Positions 1-12,535 are shown, counted from the first letter of the stretch. The stretch: DNA of 64,000 nucleotides from Paracamarosporium sp. OC-R06-R3 (GCA_019828545.1 JACVRA010000155.1:1-64000); one strand, 5' to 3'. A program made the numbers and translations. Notes: a model not told the origin generated them from the sequence alone.

Positions 1-160
1 CTATTACGAGTTTTTGTTTGATTCGGTGATAGGATTGCTAGTTTGATGATATATATAGATAGGCTGGAAAACTTGGATAAGTTTGCGGGGTAGAATCTGG
101 AAGGAAAATGCGCGGTGGTGGGTTGGTGAGTGAATGGGCTGGGTGGTGAGTCGCAGTGAG
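1..160. repeat. Dispersed repeat, copy cut by window edge
   Basis: The first 30 bases are identical to 20708-20737, and 20 of them recur near 21030. All three copies then have a TATATATA(G/GA) block 25-30 bp further on and a GT-rich tail (GGTGAGTGAATGG-like here). The 41-bp core that precedes this block in the other two copies would lie to the left of the window. I see no coding potential. Nature unknown; see the copies at 20.6-21.1 kb. Confidence 0.6.
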
Positions 161-1642
161 TGTAGACGAACACAAACAAAACAAGCAGGCATGACGCAAC
201 TACAAACACACACTTCTAATTCATACACCATCACCCTAACCAGACCAAACAAACGGACTGGCTCTTCCATCTATGTATTGTATTGTTCAGCAAGCCAGTC
301 CAGACAGGCAGCCTGCCACGCACGGCATTTGCACTCTTACTCTACGCCTTCAGCCGCATGCATCGGCCCCATGCCCGCCGTTAATATCACGTTCCATGGC
401 TCTTAGCTCGGCATTCGCTTGCTGGCTTGATGGCTTACTGTGGTCCCCAGACCCCACTCGGGAGTTATTGCGCCACGGCTAGCTAAGAGACGCCGGTTAA
501 ACAGGGGTGGGCTGGGTATCTGGGGTTGGCGAAGAGGAAGAAGGGAGGGTGGTAGGCGTGGAAGAGGCGTTGTGGAACGTTGAGCGGGTAAATTGGATCC
601 TTTAAGGCGAGGATAATTCTATGAATCTGTGGTGTTGGTCAGGAGCTGGGGCGTGGATTGGTAGGGAGCGGTGCATGCTCCCTAGACGGGGCGTTCTGGG
701 GTGCAGACCCCACATGTAACTTTGCTTTGACTTCAGTCGTCGCATCGGTTGGCATTTATTGCTACGCTGTGAGTATGGTAACGTCGTGGAGTGTATCACA
801 AGTCCTGGGTAAGGTGCAGAATCGAGATTTCGCAGATACTGAAGGGTTGCGACTTCGCAGCCATACTCACGTCCGGTTTTTCTCTCATTGGTCTGATCAA
901 TGTTTCATCGTTGCTGTCGGTAATCGCTTGGCTCCAGAAGAACGTGTTGACTTTTAAGTGCGCAATATTCTCAAGTTACAGTACCAAGACGACAATCGGA
1001 ATGGATACTGAGGCTCAAATCATCCAAGGATCGCAGATGCTACAGCGGATCGAATGCAGAAAATATCTCGTAGCAGATCTACCCGAAGGGAAATCGAGGC
1101 CTTCCGAGGCTGAATTGGTTGGCCAAGGGACGTACTGATTGCAGATCTTACCCTCCCACGTGAGGAATCCTGGTCATTACTGACCATGCTCGCTCTTATG
1201 GAGAAAACGTGCCAGAAAGTTCGGTAGGCCGTTTCTCGAAAGCCACAGCCGCACCTTTACTGAATCGCCAGCCTCTACCGATATCTTTTCATTATTGCTT
1301 TCTGCCCTCTGACGTAGTTACTCGTGGCTATTGAGTGTTATCTCATCTACCTGCAGCCATACCCAAGGACATGGCCACATGGGCAGAAATTTTCGGACGC
1401 CCCTTTCAGAATCCTCCCACGCCAATGCATCCGCAGGCGCCTCTCTATATGGGTGACCGTCATCCGATTCGATGTGCCAAGCTCTTTGCAACCGTATACG
1501 GAAGGCCGTTGCTTTGGCCAACGTCACGGGACCGTTTGCGTAGCCGCCGTATGAGCTGCAAGCATCCGGATCTCCGGATATCGAGATGAGAATGCTGCAG
1601 CGATTCGATGCCAGCGCGTGGCACTCTGCCGCAGAACAACGC
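161..1642. other. Intergenic, no gene seen
   Basis: About 1.5 kb with only short open frames on both strands. They overlap one another, lack recognisable domains and have no plausible splice partners. Nothing else stands out. Confidence 0.5.
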
Positions 1643-1894
1643 TTAGACAATCCAGAAGTCAGGGACCCCAGAGTTACCGTATGAGGTAGCGGGATTCATA
1701 TCGGACACGAAGTGGTTATGCCCAATCGTTATATGACTTAGATTAACCCCATATTCCGAAGAAATCAGCGACCAAGTTTCTGCACCACCGGCAGTTAGCA
1801 CCTTGGTGGCAAATATGCGTACATGCTGATATAAGGCTTCAGTTGTATACATGAAGGAGTTGTTCGCTGTGCCTCCGCTCTTTGAGTTCCCATT
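1643..1894 (-). other. Orphan coding-like frame (possible 3' gene remnant)
   Basis: A minus-strand frame of 83 codons is open from 1894 down to a stop at 1643-1645. Its composition looks protein-like, with a C-terminal part reading GHNHFVSDMNPATSYG and ending PDFWIV. A TAG just upstream (1895-1897) could be a stop or a splice acceptor, but the 5' part of any gene would run into the start of the divergent DUF1996 gene at 1953. It may therefore be a truncated remnant. The family is not recognised and it could still be chance. Confidence 0.22.
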
Positions 1895-1952
1895 CTACTA
1901 ACCTTCGCTGTACACGCTTTTGGTAACGGCAAGAGAACAATCGCTAGTCACG

Positions 1953-3225
1953 ATGCAGTGGGCTACCTTCACGGCTGTCGCCGCGCTTCTTGCGCAAAAC
2001 GTCAACGCTCAAGGCAGCATGTTGCGATTTGCTTGCTCACAGCTCGTCGTTGAGCGAACAGATCCGCTCGTCAACCCTGGCATGAAGTACACTCCCCATC
2101 TGCACCAGGTCGTTGGTGGAAACAGCTTCAACGTAACCATGGACCCCAACAACGACCCGGCAAAGCTCTCCACTTGCACATCGTGCAGCTTCGTCCAGGA
2201 TAAGTCGAACTACTGGACCGCAGTCATGTTCTTCCAGCACAAGAACGGATCATTCATCCGCGTCCCTCAAACCGGAAACGGTGGTCCTCAGGGCAAGCTC
2301 ATCAACAAGGGTGGTCTTGATGTCTACTACATTCCCAGCGGAAAGACGACTGCTTTCAAGAAGGTAAGGTTACCCATTCGAGCAAACGGACGGTCGCTGA
2401 TGGACTGCAGGGTTTCCGCATGTTGGCCGGATCTGCGACAAACACAGATGACAACAAGGTGGCGAAGGGCAACATCTGCCACCGATGCTGGACATCGCCC
2501 AACGAGAACACCTTCGTCGGTGCTCAGCCCTGCTCTGGTAGTGACACTGTCGCCATTCCCGCAGACCCCAAGTGCAAGATGATCCGCCAGACCATCATCT
2601 TCCCCACGTAAGTGATCTCAAGTCCGAAGCTACGTTCACCGAAAGCTAACAAGCAGCAGATGCTGGGACGGCAAGAACCTCGACTCTCCCGACCACCAGA
2701 GCCACGTAGCCTACGGCCAGGGCTCTGGCGCAACCGGTGGCGGCGCTTGCCCCTCGACCCACCCCGTCAAGCTTCCCCAGGTCATGTATGAGTTGATGTG
2801 GAACGTGACCAACTTCGCCGACAAGAACATGTGGCCCACTGACGGCTCCAAGCCCTTCGTGTACTCCATGAACCTTGGGTACGTACCCTCTTTCCCACTC
2901 GAACCTTGGTAATGCATGTACTGACGCTGAGACAGTGGCTCTGCCGCACACGGTGACTACGTCTTTGGCTGGGAGGGCGACTCGCTCCAGAAGGCCATGG
3001 ACAACGGCTGCAACCTCAACACTGCCTGCCCCAAGGCTGGTCTCACCACCCAGACCGACGCCCAGTACAGCGCGTGCACCAAGCAACAGCAAGCACCCGA
3101 GGACGTTGATGGCTGTAAGTACCCTCTTGCCCACACCAACCTAATCACATTCAATACGCATGTACTAATCTATTACCACAGGGCTCAAGGCTATGCCCAT
3201 GGGCGACATGGCCATCAAGGCATAG
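1953..3225 (+). CDS. Secreted DUF1996-domain protein
   Basis: Five exons: 1953-2363, 2411-2607, 2660-2878, 2936-3114, 3182-3225; 349 aa, all phases consistent. The ATG at 1953 opens a signal peptide (MQWATFTAVAALLAQNVNA). A slightly longer frame begins at a TTG (1920), so the ATG is preferred. The mature protein has the DUF1996 hallmarks: an early FACSQLVVERTDPLVNPG block, then CTSCSFVQDKSNYWTA, a FFQHKNGSF strand, CWDGKNLDSPDHQSH in the middle and HGDYVFGWEGDSLQKAMD near the end, with several paired cysteines. Such proteins are extracellular in filamentous fungi and some carry WSC domains; this one has none. No enzymatic activity is established for the family. It converges on the secreted haem-domain gene at 3892-4694. 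Confidence 0.9.
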
Positions 3226-3891
3226 ACACCACTTTAGCATATTCAACCCACACCCCTGCACGCTTCTCGTGAACCTTCCCCACATGTTGTATATTGCCTT
3301 TCTCGGCGACCAAGAGGATTCAGGCTAATCGCGGCAAATGGAATGTGGGGAGCGTGGTGCTAGCGGGAGGCTGCATCGGGCGTTTTATAGTTTATTTCAT
3401 CGCTCGTTGTGTTGGTTTGTGCGGTGCGATGGCTTTTGTATGTACTTTTGAGGCAGATTGTGAGTAGGTAGAGTCGCATGTATCTTTTTTATCATAGATT
3501 CTTGGTGCGCAAGATTTGTGAGTGTGCTTTCTTTGATGTGGGTGAGGTTTTGAGGTGAGATTCTTTGTTGCGCTCTTTCACCGCCTGGAGTTTGGGATGT
3601 GCTCGTGGTTTTCTAACGGAATAGGGAAAGACGAACCACTGGCTCCGCATAATAAAGATCGACTGACCAGTACCGAAAAAGCGGGAGACGAAAGCACCTT
3701 GGAATAAAAAAAATCACGAGACGCATATTTGCTAGCGGGCATTCCGTCACACTGCATCCGCAGATTTCTCTGCATCGAAAAATGGGACGAAGACTAGATT
3801 CCGCATCGATGCATAACATATATATTGAAGGAGAAAATGCGTACTCTACAACACCATGAAACGCTACTTCCTGATCACATTCTATACCCCC
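3226..3891. other. 3' spacer between two convergent genes
   Basis: About 670 bp holding the 3' untranslated regions of the convergent DUF1996 and haem-domain genes. T-rich stretches near 3480-3550 could serve polyadenylation. No gene seen. Confidence 0.55.
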
Positions 3892-4694
3892 TCAAAGAGG
3901 ACCGTCGACAAACACCGCACCTGTGTCCGAAACACCGTTCTTCTGCAGCAAAGCATCAAAGTTCGGGTTTTGGCCTTGCGAGAAATCGTTGGTAAAGTAG
4001 TTCGGTGTGTCGTGCACTGGAATAGTAGACGTATTCGAAGATGGCTGAGACGCTTTACCCGTGGAGTACGCGAAGGCAAGCCGAGAGCTGCCGGTCGGTG
4101 TTATTCGCGCTGATCCCGAGGTGCCGGTCCAGGTGGTGCAGCCAACACACTTAGCGGTGAACTGCCAGTGGGAGCCGTTGACTTTGTTTCCGGCGCTGAG
4201 GAGTGTATAGGTTGCTCCTGTGTACGCGGTTGGCGTGGTGTGCCCGCTGTGCAGTTGCGTTAGCTTACGAGATCTTCAGTGTTCGAGATTCACTTACGTA
4301 GCCCATCGAGAGGAAACGGTGGCTTTCTGCCCGTTGGGATATGAGACGGTCAGGGGATTTCTGACCATATTGCCGCCCCAAGCGAGACCGATCCAGCCGA
4401 GTTGGTTCGGCACGACGGCCTGGATGACGGTGGTGTAGGGACCTGAAGGTGCAGGGCTGGGTACCGCAAAGCGGAAGACAATATTGGCGGTCAGTGTAAA
4501 TGCGGCCTTGTACTCAGAGAAGGTGAAGCCAGTCTCTTGGTCAACGTATGTGACAGTTCCTTCGGCTCGTGGTTCGATTTCCGGAGACGGACGTCCAAGA
4601 GCTACATTGTACATGAGCAGAAGTTCCCGAAAAGAGCGATTCTATAAAACCCACCAAGACCGGCTAGAGCCGCAAGCGCGATTGAGAGTTTCAT
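3892..4694 (-). CDS. Secreted cellobiose-dehydrogenase-type cytochrome domain protein
   Basis: Three exons read leftward: 4694-4655, 4601-4298, 4246-3892; 232 aa. Splicing the first intron completes a signal peptide (MKLSIALAALAGLALG). The body is a stand-alone CDH-cytochrome (DOMON-like, PF16010-type) haem b domain. GWIGLAWGGNM supplies the likely Met axial ligand, KCVGCTTW holds the usual disulphide pair, and the His of IPVHDTPNYF is the probable second axial ligand. There is no flavodehydrogenase domain and no membrane segment, so it is a secreted cytochrome alone. In cellobiose dehydrogenase this domain passes electrons to lytic polysaccharide monooxygenases; a similar redox role here is inference. 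It converges on a second secreted-protein gene. Confidence 0.85.
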
Positions 4695-7181
4695 TCTAAC
4701 GGTTTCCTCGTCTTGTTTGGAGGGGAATCGATGGCGGTGCGAAAGACGTCAGCTCCCTTGAGACGGGTGAAAAGAAGACTCGTAGCGCTATCGTGCGGCG
4801 AAAACGGGCACGATGAACATATTAGTACCTTCCAAGTCGCCAAGATCTATCTGTCATTATCCTGCTCTTATTCCGGGTCTTGGGCTCGAGTTGGCCGCGA
4901 TATACGAGTGCATGTGCACGATAAACTAGTACGGCCTACAGGTGGCATCCCAGTTCACGCGTGACTATCCGCGGCGACCTGGGTAGGAAGGCGACTATGC
5001 AGGCAAGGCCGTGGTCAGCATCGAAGAGGAAAGTTTTGATTGCATACGGAGTGATGCATGCCTTCGCCATCGTAGCCTTTCAGTAGTCGGGCAAGCCGCC
5101 GTGGCGAAGTGCTTGATTCGAGAAGGCCAAGAGCAATCGCGTAATAGTGAATTGTAGAGCTCTGAGAGGCTAGACGATTTAACCGCACTGTATGTTAAGT
5201 GGCCGTTAGATGGAATAATATTAAATAGCCGAAGTTTGCCTCCACATGCATGGCAGCCACGAGGAGGATGATGAAAACGCAAAAGCCCATTCGATCAAAG
5301 CCATGTGTAGATTGGTCTAGGTCTTAGCGAATGCTAGTGTGCCAGTTGTACGGACCTGTTCATGACATTTGCATCGGAGGCGTGTACAACTTCGAGGCTG
5401 CCATGGCTCCGCCGAGAGGCCATGCTTCCTAGAGCACGAGATTGGCACACCTTAATCCAACGGAACCATGTGACCCTGGTGCAGTCCAGTCTGTCACTTC
5501 AATGGAATATAAGAGGCCTCCACATACTGCTCATGTGGGGCGTGGGGATGGGGGATCCCGGTCCACGATATCTAATTTGGAATTTTCAGCCTTTCGGAAG
5601 ATGGTGTATTGTATCACAGAAGGCTTTACCGGGTCGAACAGGGTGAAAACCGATAAAAATAGATCCTGGAATGGAGCCAGCAGCCGTCTAGATTGTCGCG
5701 TGGATGGGCCAAGGAGTTCAATATTTGAGCCGCATGCTAAACCGAGCTCCATAGAGTGAGATTGATGAGGACCGGTATTAGAAGTAGTATAGAAGTAGGC
5801 CCATTTGATGTAAAGTGACGAAATATGCATATGGATAGCCTAGAACATGGTCAATCACTAATGCAGCTTTGGAACAAGTACACTGGAGATGTTCTCGGTT
5901 CTGTTGCAATTGATTGAACTCGAAAGCCATACAGCCACAAGCAGATGAGCCACAGGAGATAGTGGCCACTGTATTAGATATAGGAAACGTCGTCGAAATT
6001 AAGGAGGTGACAATTCATGGCAGCCACAATGCATGCAATGAACAGTTAAAATAAGCGTCCACTGGACATGGATGAGTTTTTATTGGCTGGTATCGACTTT
6101 CTGAGCCTTGGAGAAAAGGAAACCGGCCTTGACTACCGTGATCCGGATAAGAAACGGCTATCAAGCCTACAAAGAGCGAGTTTTGTATTACTGTTGAACA
6201 TTCAAGCAGATGGAAACTTCGCTGCATATCTCTTCTTCCACTAATACCGTGCTGAATTACAGTGCCTTCTTGTTCGCTGCTTGTCGAGACCGAAAATTGA
6301 GTGGCTCGTTCTACTGCCCAGAGGAGCTAGCATGAAAAGATTTTAAATCCGTAGTGTGAACTTCGGTAACAGAGTATGCTGAGACGAGCATAAAGATGCG
6401 GTTGATAGAAGATATTTGGAAGCGGTCAAAGAAGAGATTAGAAAGTAAGCGATGTATGATACAGGAAGAAGGGCGAGGTCCGTGAGAATGGCATTACTGA
6501 TCTGTAAGTTATCCATTCGGAACAGACTGAGAAGTTCTCATTGGTGTTTCATTGGCATTTTAATTTGTCATTGCTTTAGGCCGCATGTCTTTTGGGTTTC
6601 ATAGGTAGGGTTATCTTCAATGAAGAGACTAAAGGAGCAAGGAATGAGTGCGAAGAAGCAATCCTCGCGATATGGGCGGGGCAGGTAAAGCTGACTTTAG
6701 GTGACGTCTTCTGGTACTCGAGTCTAAGAGCGAAATCTAGGTAAGACGACGTCTGAAAATGGTGAATAGTCGAGAATTTCAAAGTGTGGACGGCTACAAT
6801 GAAAACAAAATCTAGGGTGAAGCGATCACCAGTTCAAGAACAATAAAATAAACATAGATCCCGCACCTGGTCTAAGTCGTACGATAAAGGTTAACTGTAT
6901 ATTGTTGACTGCTACCGATCATATTGTCGACCGCGGCGTGGCTATTGAAGTGATGGGTGCGGAGAACACCAAGGTGAATGCCAAGAACGTGGCTGATGAC
7001 GCACGGGCGTCGAAGGTTACCTAGCGCGCTTTCTGATGAACGATGTTGCGCGACAGTTATAACAAAGCGGCTGTCCGCTCAACGTCGACGCTCACTCCTC
7101 TCACTTTCCTAGTTCCTCTCACCGCTAGGCGTCGGCGAGGCTCGCTCACCGGATTATATCGCTCCGAATCCCGAAACTGCA
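4695..7181. other. Long intergenic region, no gene seen
   Basis: About 2.5 kb, AT-richer from roughly 5700 to 6900, with only short overlapping open frames that lack domains. It contains the upstream regions of the leftward haem-domain gene and the rightward SPT5 gene. A 40-codon open stretch ending at 7024 has coding-like composition but no start codon or family match. Confidence 0.5.
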
Positions 7182-7189
7182 TATATAAG
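7182..7189 (+). promoter_or_regulatory. TATA box of SPT5
   Basis: TATATAAG lies about 100 bp upstream of the SPT5 ATG (7288) in an otherwise GC-rich, pyrimidine-rich promoter. Distance and sequence fit a TATA element; no transcript data are available. Confidence 0.5.
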
Positions 7190-7287
7190 CCTCGTTCGCT
7201 CACCTGCGTTGGCTCTTCACCAACCCTCAATTCTCAGCCAACTCGCGAACGGACACCTCACCGCACAATACCCGTTCTCCTACCACA

Positions 7288-10200
7288 ATGTCCGACTACG
7301 AGTCCGATGGCGAGGACTTCAACCCGCAGCCAGAAGTCGATGAGGATGATGTAATCGCAAGCGACGACCGCAAGCCTGCGGCAGACGACGACGACGACGA
7401 CGCCCCGGCACCAGCTCCCCGGGCCAACAACGCAGATGACGACGACGACGAGGAAGACGAAGATGGTGGAGAAGACAACGAGGATGACGAAGAGGACGAG
7501 GAGGACGAGGACGATGAAGACGAAGTTGTGGTAAGATGAGCCGCGGCCACCTTAAAAACAGGATGTGCTGACTCCAGACAGACACGGCCTAAGAAGCGAA
7601 GGAAGCAGTCGCGGCGCAACCAGTTCATCGAGGAGGAAGCCGAAGTCGACGAGGACGAAGATGAAGAGGAGGATGAGAACGACGACTTGATCGATGAGAT
7701 CCATCCAGACGACTTGCTCGAGGCTACACAAGCCGATCTCGACGATCGCCACCATCGCGCACTAGATCATCAGCGACAAGCGCAGCAAAACTTAGATGTG
7801 GAAGAGCTGGCTAGGCAGATGGACGAGAAGTACCGCCGGCGCGAAATGATAAATGCTCGCCGAGCAGCAACAGGCGCCGTCCCAACAGCGCAGCCTACAG
7901 TTAACGATCCTTCGATCTGGGTTCTGAAGTGCCGCCCGGGCAAAGAGCGCGAGGTCATCATGTCTATCATGAAGCGAATCGACGATCAGCTTCGCTATGG
8001 CCGCGCATGCCGCGTCTATTCGGCCTTTGAGCGCGGAGGTGCCATGTCGGGTTACATCTACGTAGAGGCCGACGCAAAACAGGACATGATGGCTATAGTG
8101 GATGGAGTGGTTCACCTATTCTTGGGAACACAACCCATCTCCATCGACGTCAAGGAGCGACCGGATCTCCTCCGCAAGCGCAAGCGCACACCGCTGGAGG
8201 AAGGCAAGTTCGTGCGTATGACCCGCGGTCTGTACAAGGGTGATCTAGCCAAGATCCACGAAGTGAACGGCAACGGTCTCGACTGCACAGTGCAGCTTGT
8301 TCCACGTCTCGACTATGGTCTAAACGAAGATGCAAATGCTGCCGATGGAGCAAAACGCAAGCGCCCGGCTTTCGGGCGTGTTCTGGAACGTCCTCCACAG
8401 AAGCTTTTCAACGAAAGTGAAGCGAAGAAGCGGCACATGAAGCATCTCAACATGGTTGGTTCAGGCAACCAGAAAATGTACACATACAAGGGAGATGAAT
8501 ATGTCAACGGTTTCCTCATCAAGGAAGTCAAGGTCAACTACGTTACCGCTGAGAACGTGAACCCGCGAATGGAGGAGCTGCAATTCTTCGCCACGCCTGC
8601 CGCTGATGGCACAGATGGTATGGACCTTTTGGCAGTACAGGCTGCACAAAAGGCCGCACAAACTGGCTCTAGCTTCATCACCGGCGACAACGTGGAGGTT
8701 TACGACGGCGAACAGAAAGGTCTCCGTGGTGTAACTGTCACCTCCAAGGGTGATATTGTGACAATCCGTGTCACAGAAGGCGAACTGAAAGGACGGCGGA
8801 TCGATACTCCAGTCAGGACCCTTCGAAAACTGTTTCGGGAGGGTGATCACGTCAAGGTCATTGGTGGAAGCAAGTACATCGACGAAGTCGGTATGATCAC
8901 CAAGATCAGGGATGATAAGATAACTTTGCTTTGCGACTCGACCCAAACCGAGATCACCGTTTTCAGTAAGGACCTGAAGCGCGCAGCAGATTCGGCAACT
9001 CTTGGACAAGATTCAGCTTTCGATCTATACGATTTGGTCCAGATTGAGTAAGTGCAGCCCATTTCAGTTTCTGTACAATTTCTGACTTTTTTAGTGCCTC
9101 AACTGTAGGTTGTGTTATCAGGGTCGATCGTGAAGTTCTGCGTGTTCTAGACCAGCAAGGCAACGTCCGCACCCTTCTGCATACCCAGGTTTCAAGTATC
9201 GTTGGGCGCAACAATAGAGCCGTTGCAACAGACCGAGACGGCTCCGAGATTCGAAACGACGACACGGTCAAAGAGCACGGTGGAGAAACCCGACAAGGAA
9301 AAGTAATCTACATACACCGCGGCCAACTCTTCGTGCAGAATCGGGAACTCGTTGAAAATGCCGGTGTATTCGTCACTCGTAGCACGAACGTCGTCACGAT
9401 GGCTGCAAAGAGCGGACGCGCGCAAGCAGGTGGACCCGACCTCAGCGGCCTCAATCCTGCCGTACAACAACCAAATGGTGGCCCTGGAGCTATGGCTCCA
9501 CCTCAAACGCGGTCGTTCGGAAGGGATAAGATGATCGGCAAGACCGTTACCATCCGAAAGGGCCCCTACAAGGGTCTCCTTGGTATCGTAAAGGACACCG
9601 TGAACGACGAAGCCCGTATCGAACTTCACACCAAGAACAAACAGATTACGATCAAGAGAGATCTTCTCACAGTCAAGGATCCCATCACAGGCCAGAGCTC
9701 AGACTTTGGCGGAGGCAAGTTCCCCAACCGTTCTCGTGGTGGTTACGGCGGAGGTACTACTCCCTTCAACGGCGGCGGTCGAACACCTGCCTGGGGTGGT
9801 TCATCTCGGAACGGACCGTCATGGGGCGGTGCAACACCTGCTGCCGGCGGTGGAGGCCGCACACCAGCGTGGGGCGGAAGTGGAGGCCGGACGCCCGGCT
9901 GGGGCGGCGGCGACGGCTCTCGAACGGCCTACGGCGGCGCGACTGCATACGGTGGCGCGACGTCTTACGGCGGCGCAACCGCATACGGCGGACACGACGG
10001 CGCGGGCACATCCTACGGGGGCTTTGGCTCGGGCAGCAGGACGCCTGCATGGGGCGCGGGTGCCTCGTCGACCACAAAGGCCACTCTCTCTGCCCAGACC
10101 CCCGGTGCCGCCTACAACGCTGCTCCCACCCCTGCGGCATACTCAGCCCCGACGCCTGGCGGCTACGGTACTTACAGCGCTCCCACCCCCGGCGGTCCTC

Positions 10201-10322
10201 CCCTCGATGCCCCGACTCCCGGCAATTACTCGGCTCCTACCCCCGGCGACTACTACACTACGCCTGCGGCGGCCCCGACACCTGGGGCTTGGGGCGGCGA
10301 CGAGGACCCGAGATATGATTAA
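7288..10322 (+). CDS. spt5: Transcription elongation factor Spt5
   Basis: Three exons: 7288-7530, 7582-9047, 9095-10322; 978 aa, close to yeast Spt5 (about 1,060) and fission yeast Spt5 (990). Order of parts: a very acidic N terminus (Asp/Glu runs, residues 1-130); an NGN domain from about residue 190 (PSIWVLKCRPGKEREV...), which binds Spt4; several KOW modules (VRMTRGLYKGDLAKI; FITGDNVEVYDGEQKG; DHVKVIGGSKYIDE; GKTVTIRKGPYKGLLGIV); and a C-terminal repeat region rich in RTPAWGG, TAYGGA and SAPTPG units. With Spt4 it forms DSIF, which clamps RNA polymerase II during elongation. The C-terminal repeats are the expected Cdk9/Bur1 targets. Single TATA-type promoter; identification is secure. Confidence 0.97.
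9716..10319 (+). repeat. SPT5 C-terminal coding repeats (TPAWGG / AYGG / APTPG)
   Basis: This part of the last exon encodes three successive repeat types. First come RTPAWGG-like units, equivalent to the TPAWNSG repeats of fission yeast Spt5. Then follows a run of ATAYGG/ATSYGG units, then APTPGxY units to the end. The DNA is correspondingly repetitive (GGCGGCGCGAC-type units near 9930-9990), so copy number may vary between strains. Confidence 0.8.
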
Positions 10323-11100
10323 GTGCTTGTGTGTGCGTGTGTGTATGATAGATGGGTGCTCAGTTGGGTTGGCATGTAAGGTTTTGGGAACTTCTTGGCT
10401 TGTACGGTATGGAGTGGAGTGGTATGCAACAAACACGGTTGCGATGTGCACGCGCTCAGACTGAACTGCTCGTTTTTCCGGGGTACAAGTAGCAAGCTGA
10501 GTCCATCGTTGTGTCAAGGCTTGCATGCTTACGTGTGCGTGCATGCATGCATGTTCCCTTTTTTTTCTACCTGTTTTGCATTGCGTGCGGGAGTTTAAAA
10601 TCCATTTGTCTGGGTTGGCTAACGTGCTTCTTATATCGTTTGGCTGTTTAGTTAGATGCTTGTGGGTGGCGTGGCGTGGCGTGGCGTGGTGTCGCGAGCA
10701 GACTGGCTGGCTAGCTAGGTATTTATCAATCTATCAATCAAGCAACCATCAATCAATTAGATCCTCGCTATTCTTTTAGAAAAGACTGTTTTGCACTGCA
10801 CTTGGACTGAGGAGATGTGATGTGATGTGTCGTGCTATGTAAACATGTGAATGAGTGCAAGCTGGGGGTCCATGAAATGTATGTACGTACGTAGCCAGCT
10901 GGTCCGCCCACTCTAATTATCCCACCTACCATCCCAGACAGACGAACAGGAAGATGCCCAGGCTAACTGGCTGGCTTGTAGACAGGTAGGCTGGTAGTAA
11001 AGCTGACGCGTACCCGTTGCTAAGTATCTCATTGTATGTGGGGAGGAAGGAAGGGTTGGATCGTACGTATTACGTAGTTTTGAGATAGAGTGAGGAGTCA

Positions 11101-11134
11101 AGTTGAGTTGAGTTGAGTTGAGTTGAGTTGAGTT
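11101..11134. repeat. (AGTTG)n microsatellite
   Basis: Nearly seven uninterrupted copies of the pentamer AGTTG, 34 bp, in the spacer between SPT5 and the F-box gene. Confidence 0.9.
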
Positions 11135-11721
11135 AGAATGGAACCGGGTGGAACCGGGTACACCAGTGCAGTACACTGTAGTGTAATCAGCTAATCTGTC
11201 TATCTGTCTGTTTAGTTGAGGAGTTTGAGCGAGATGTACACGCGTGTGCAGGTGTGTTTTAATGTAGTGTAGCACCGCACCCCATAGCATAGCAAAGTAT
11301 AGTATAGTATAAACGGTATTGAGAATTTCTCCACGTGTGCGAGGTGCGATGGAAGGTGGTCGGGAGGAGGAAGGAAGGAGGGGAGGGGGTTAGTATACAT
11401 GTACACGCATATACATATTCATGTATGTGTGTAGTGGGCGGATAGTGAGCATCCTCCCGTCCGTAGAATTTCACCGAGAAGACAGGATGAAGAATCCGTC
11501 GACAACGAAGGCCGATCCAAGGTACCTGCCCCTTCCCTTCTCCTGAGCAGAATAATTAGAAACCCAGCATACTTCACATCAGCACTCAGCATGGCGTTTT
11601 CACGACGAGCAGGCAGCACGAGCATAATGTCCGAACAAAAAAACAAGCATTCCACAAGCTGAACCAAAAACTTTTGTTGTCTACCTGATACTACGCCTTG
11701 CAAGGACCGTCCGTCCGTCGA

Positions 11722-11806
11722 CAGGAAGGATAGAAAAGGAAGAAAAAAAAAAAAAAAAGGTAAACAAAGTAAAAAGAAAAAGAAGAAGAAAAAAAAGGAG
11801 AGAAAC
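11722..11806. repeat. Purine-rich tract with poly(A) runs
   Basis: An almost pure A/G stretch with a run of sixteen A, a short interruption at 11761-11770, then further A/G-only sequence. It is midway between two convergent genes, so a role in termination or simply slippage is possible. Confidence 0.7.
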
Positions 11807-12535
11807 GCTGCGTTACGGGGTCGTAGCAACAGTTGTGTTGTGTTGTCTAGATAAAGTGAGGTAAGTATGATATGAGCGGACCACCCACGCTGGAACGAGG
11901 ATGCGAGATTCAGGAGAAAAAAAAAAAGTGATGGGGAGGGAGAAAAGAAGGGAGAGAAAAGCACATTGGTAGCTAGACTTGGGCACTGCATTGCAAGCGC
12001 CGACTAGTTTCAAATCATGCGAAGTGAGATTCCAGAACGCGAGCCTGGTAATAGAATGGGAAGACAGGCGTGAATGGACGCCGGTAAGCGGAGAAAAAAA
12101 GCAAGTAGGTACGGTACGGTACTGTCGGAACATTGCACGCTATGCAGCACATGTATGGTGTTCAGCAAGTGCGGTGGATTCTTAGCGAAGCGCTTATCCT
12201 GCACGACTCGGGTGCGGAGAAGCCGATGAACGGTGTCGACGAAGGTTGTCCTGCGATGATTATTCTGACCAGACCAGACCTGTACGCGCAAGCAGAGCCT
12301 ATGACGGGGTTGAGAAGCAATAGATGATGGTGCAGTAGCGCCTGATCCAGATCGGGATGCAGTTGCGGAGGGGTGCATGCGTGGACCGACCAGTAAGCGC
12401 TCGCAGGCTAAATATAATACGTCCGATTTCGTCCTCGAACGTTCGCAGATGTCGCAAAGGTTGCGTGAGGTGGGGCGCGGAAGCGAGCCCGATGCGGCCA
12501 ATGCTGGGCTTCGTGTTTGTAGAGGTCGTTTTCAA

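Larger units (their letters stand above)
10323..12535. other. SSR-rich spacer between convergent genes
   Basis: About 2.2 kb between the ends of SPT5 and the F-box gene. It is GT-rich in its left half and contains GTGGC repeats (about 10665-10690), AGTTG repeats (11101-11134), a tandem ACGTACGTACG near 10880 and a long purine tract (11722-11806). Open frames here are low-complexity. No gene seen. Confidence 0.6.

Noticed and set aside
7296..7628. Antisense poly-Ser protein opposite SPT5
   Set aside because: It is the complement of the Asp/Glu-rich codons of the Spt5 N terminus; no independent evidence.
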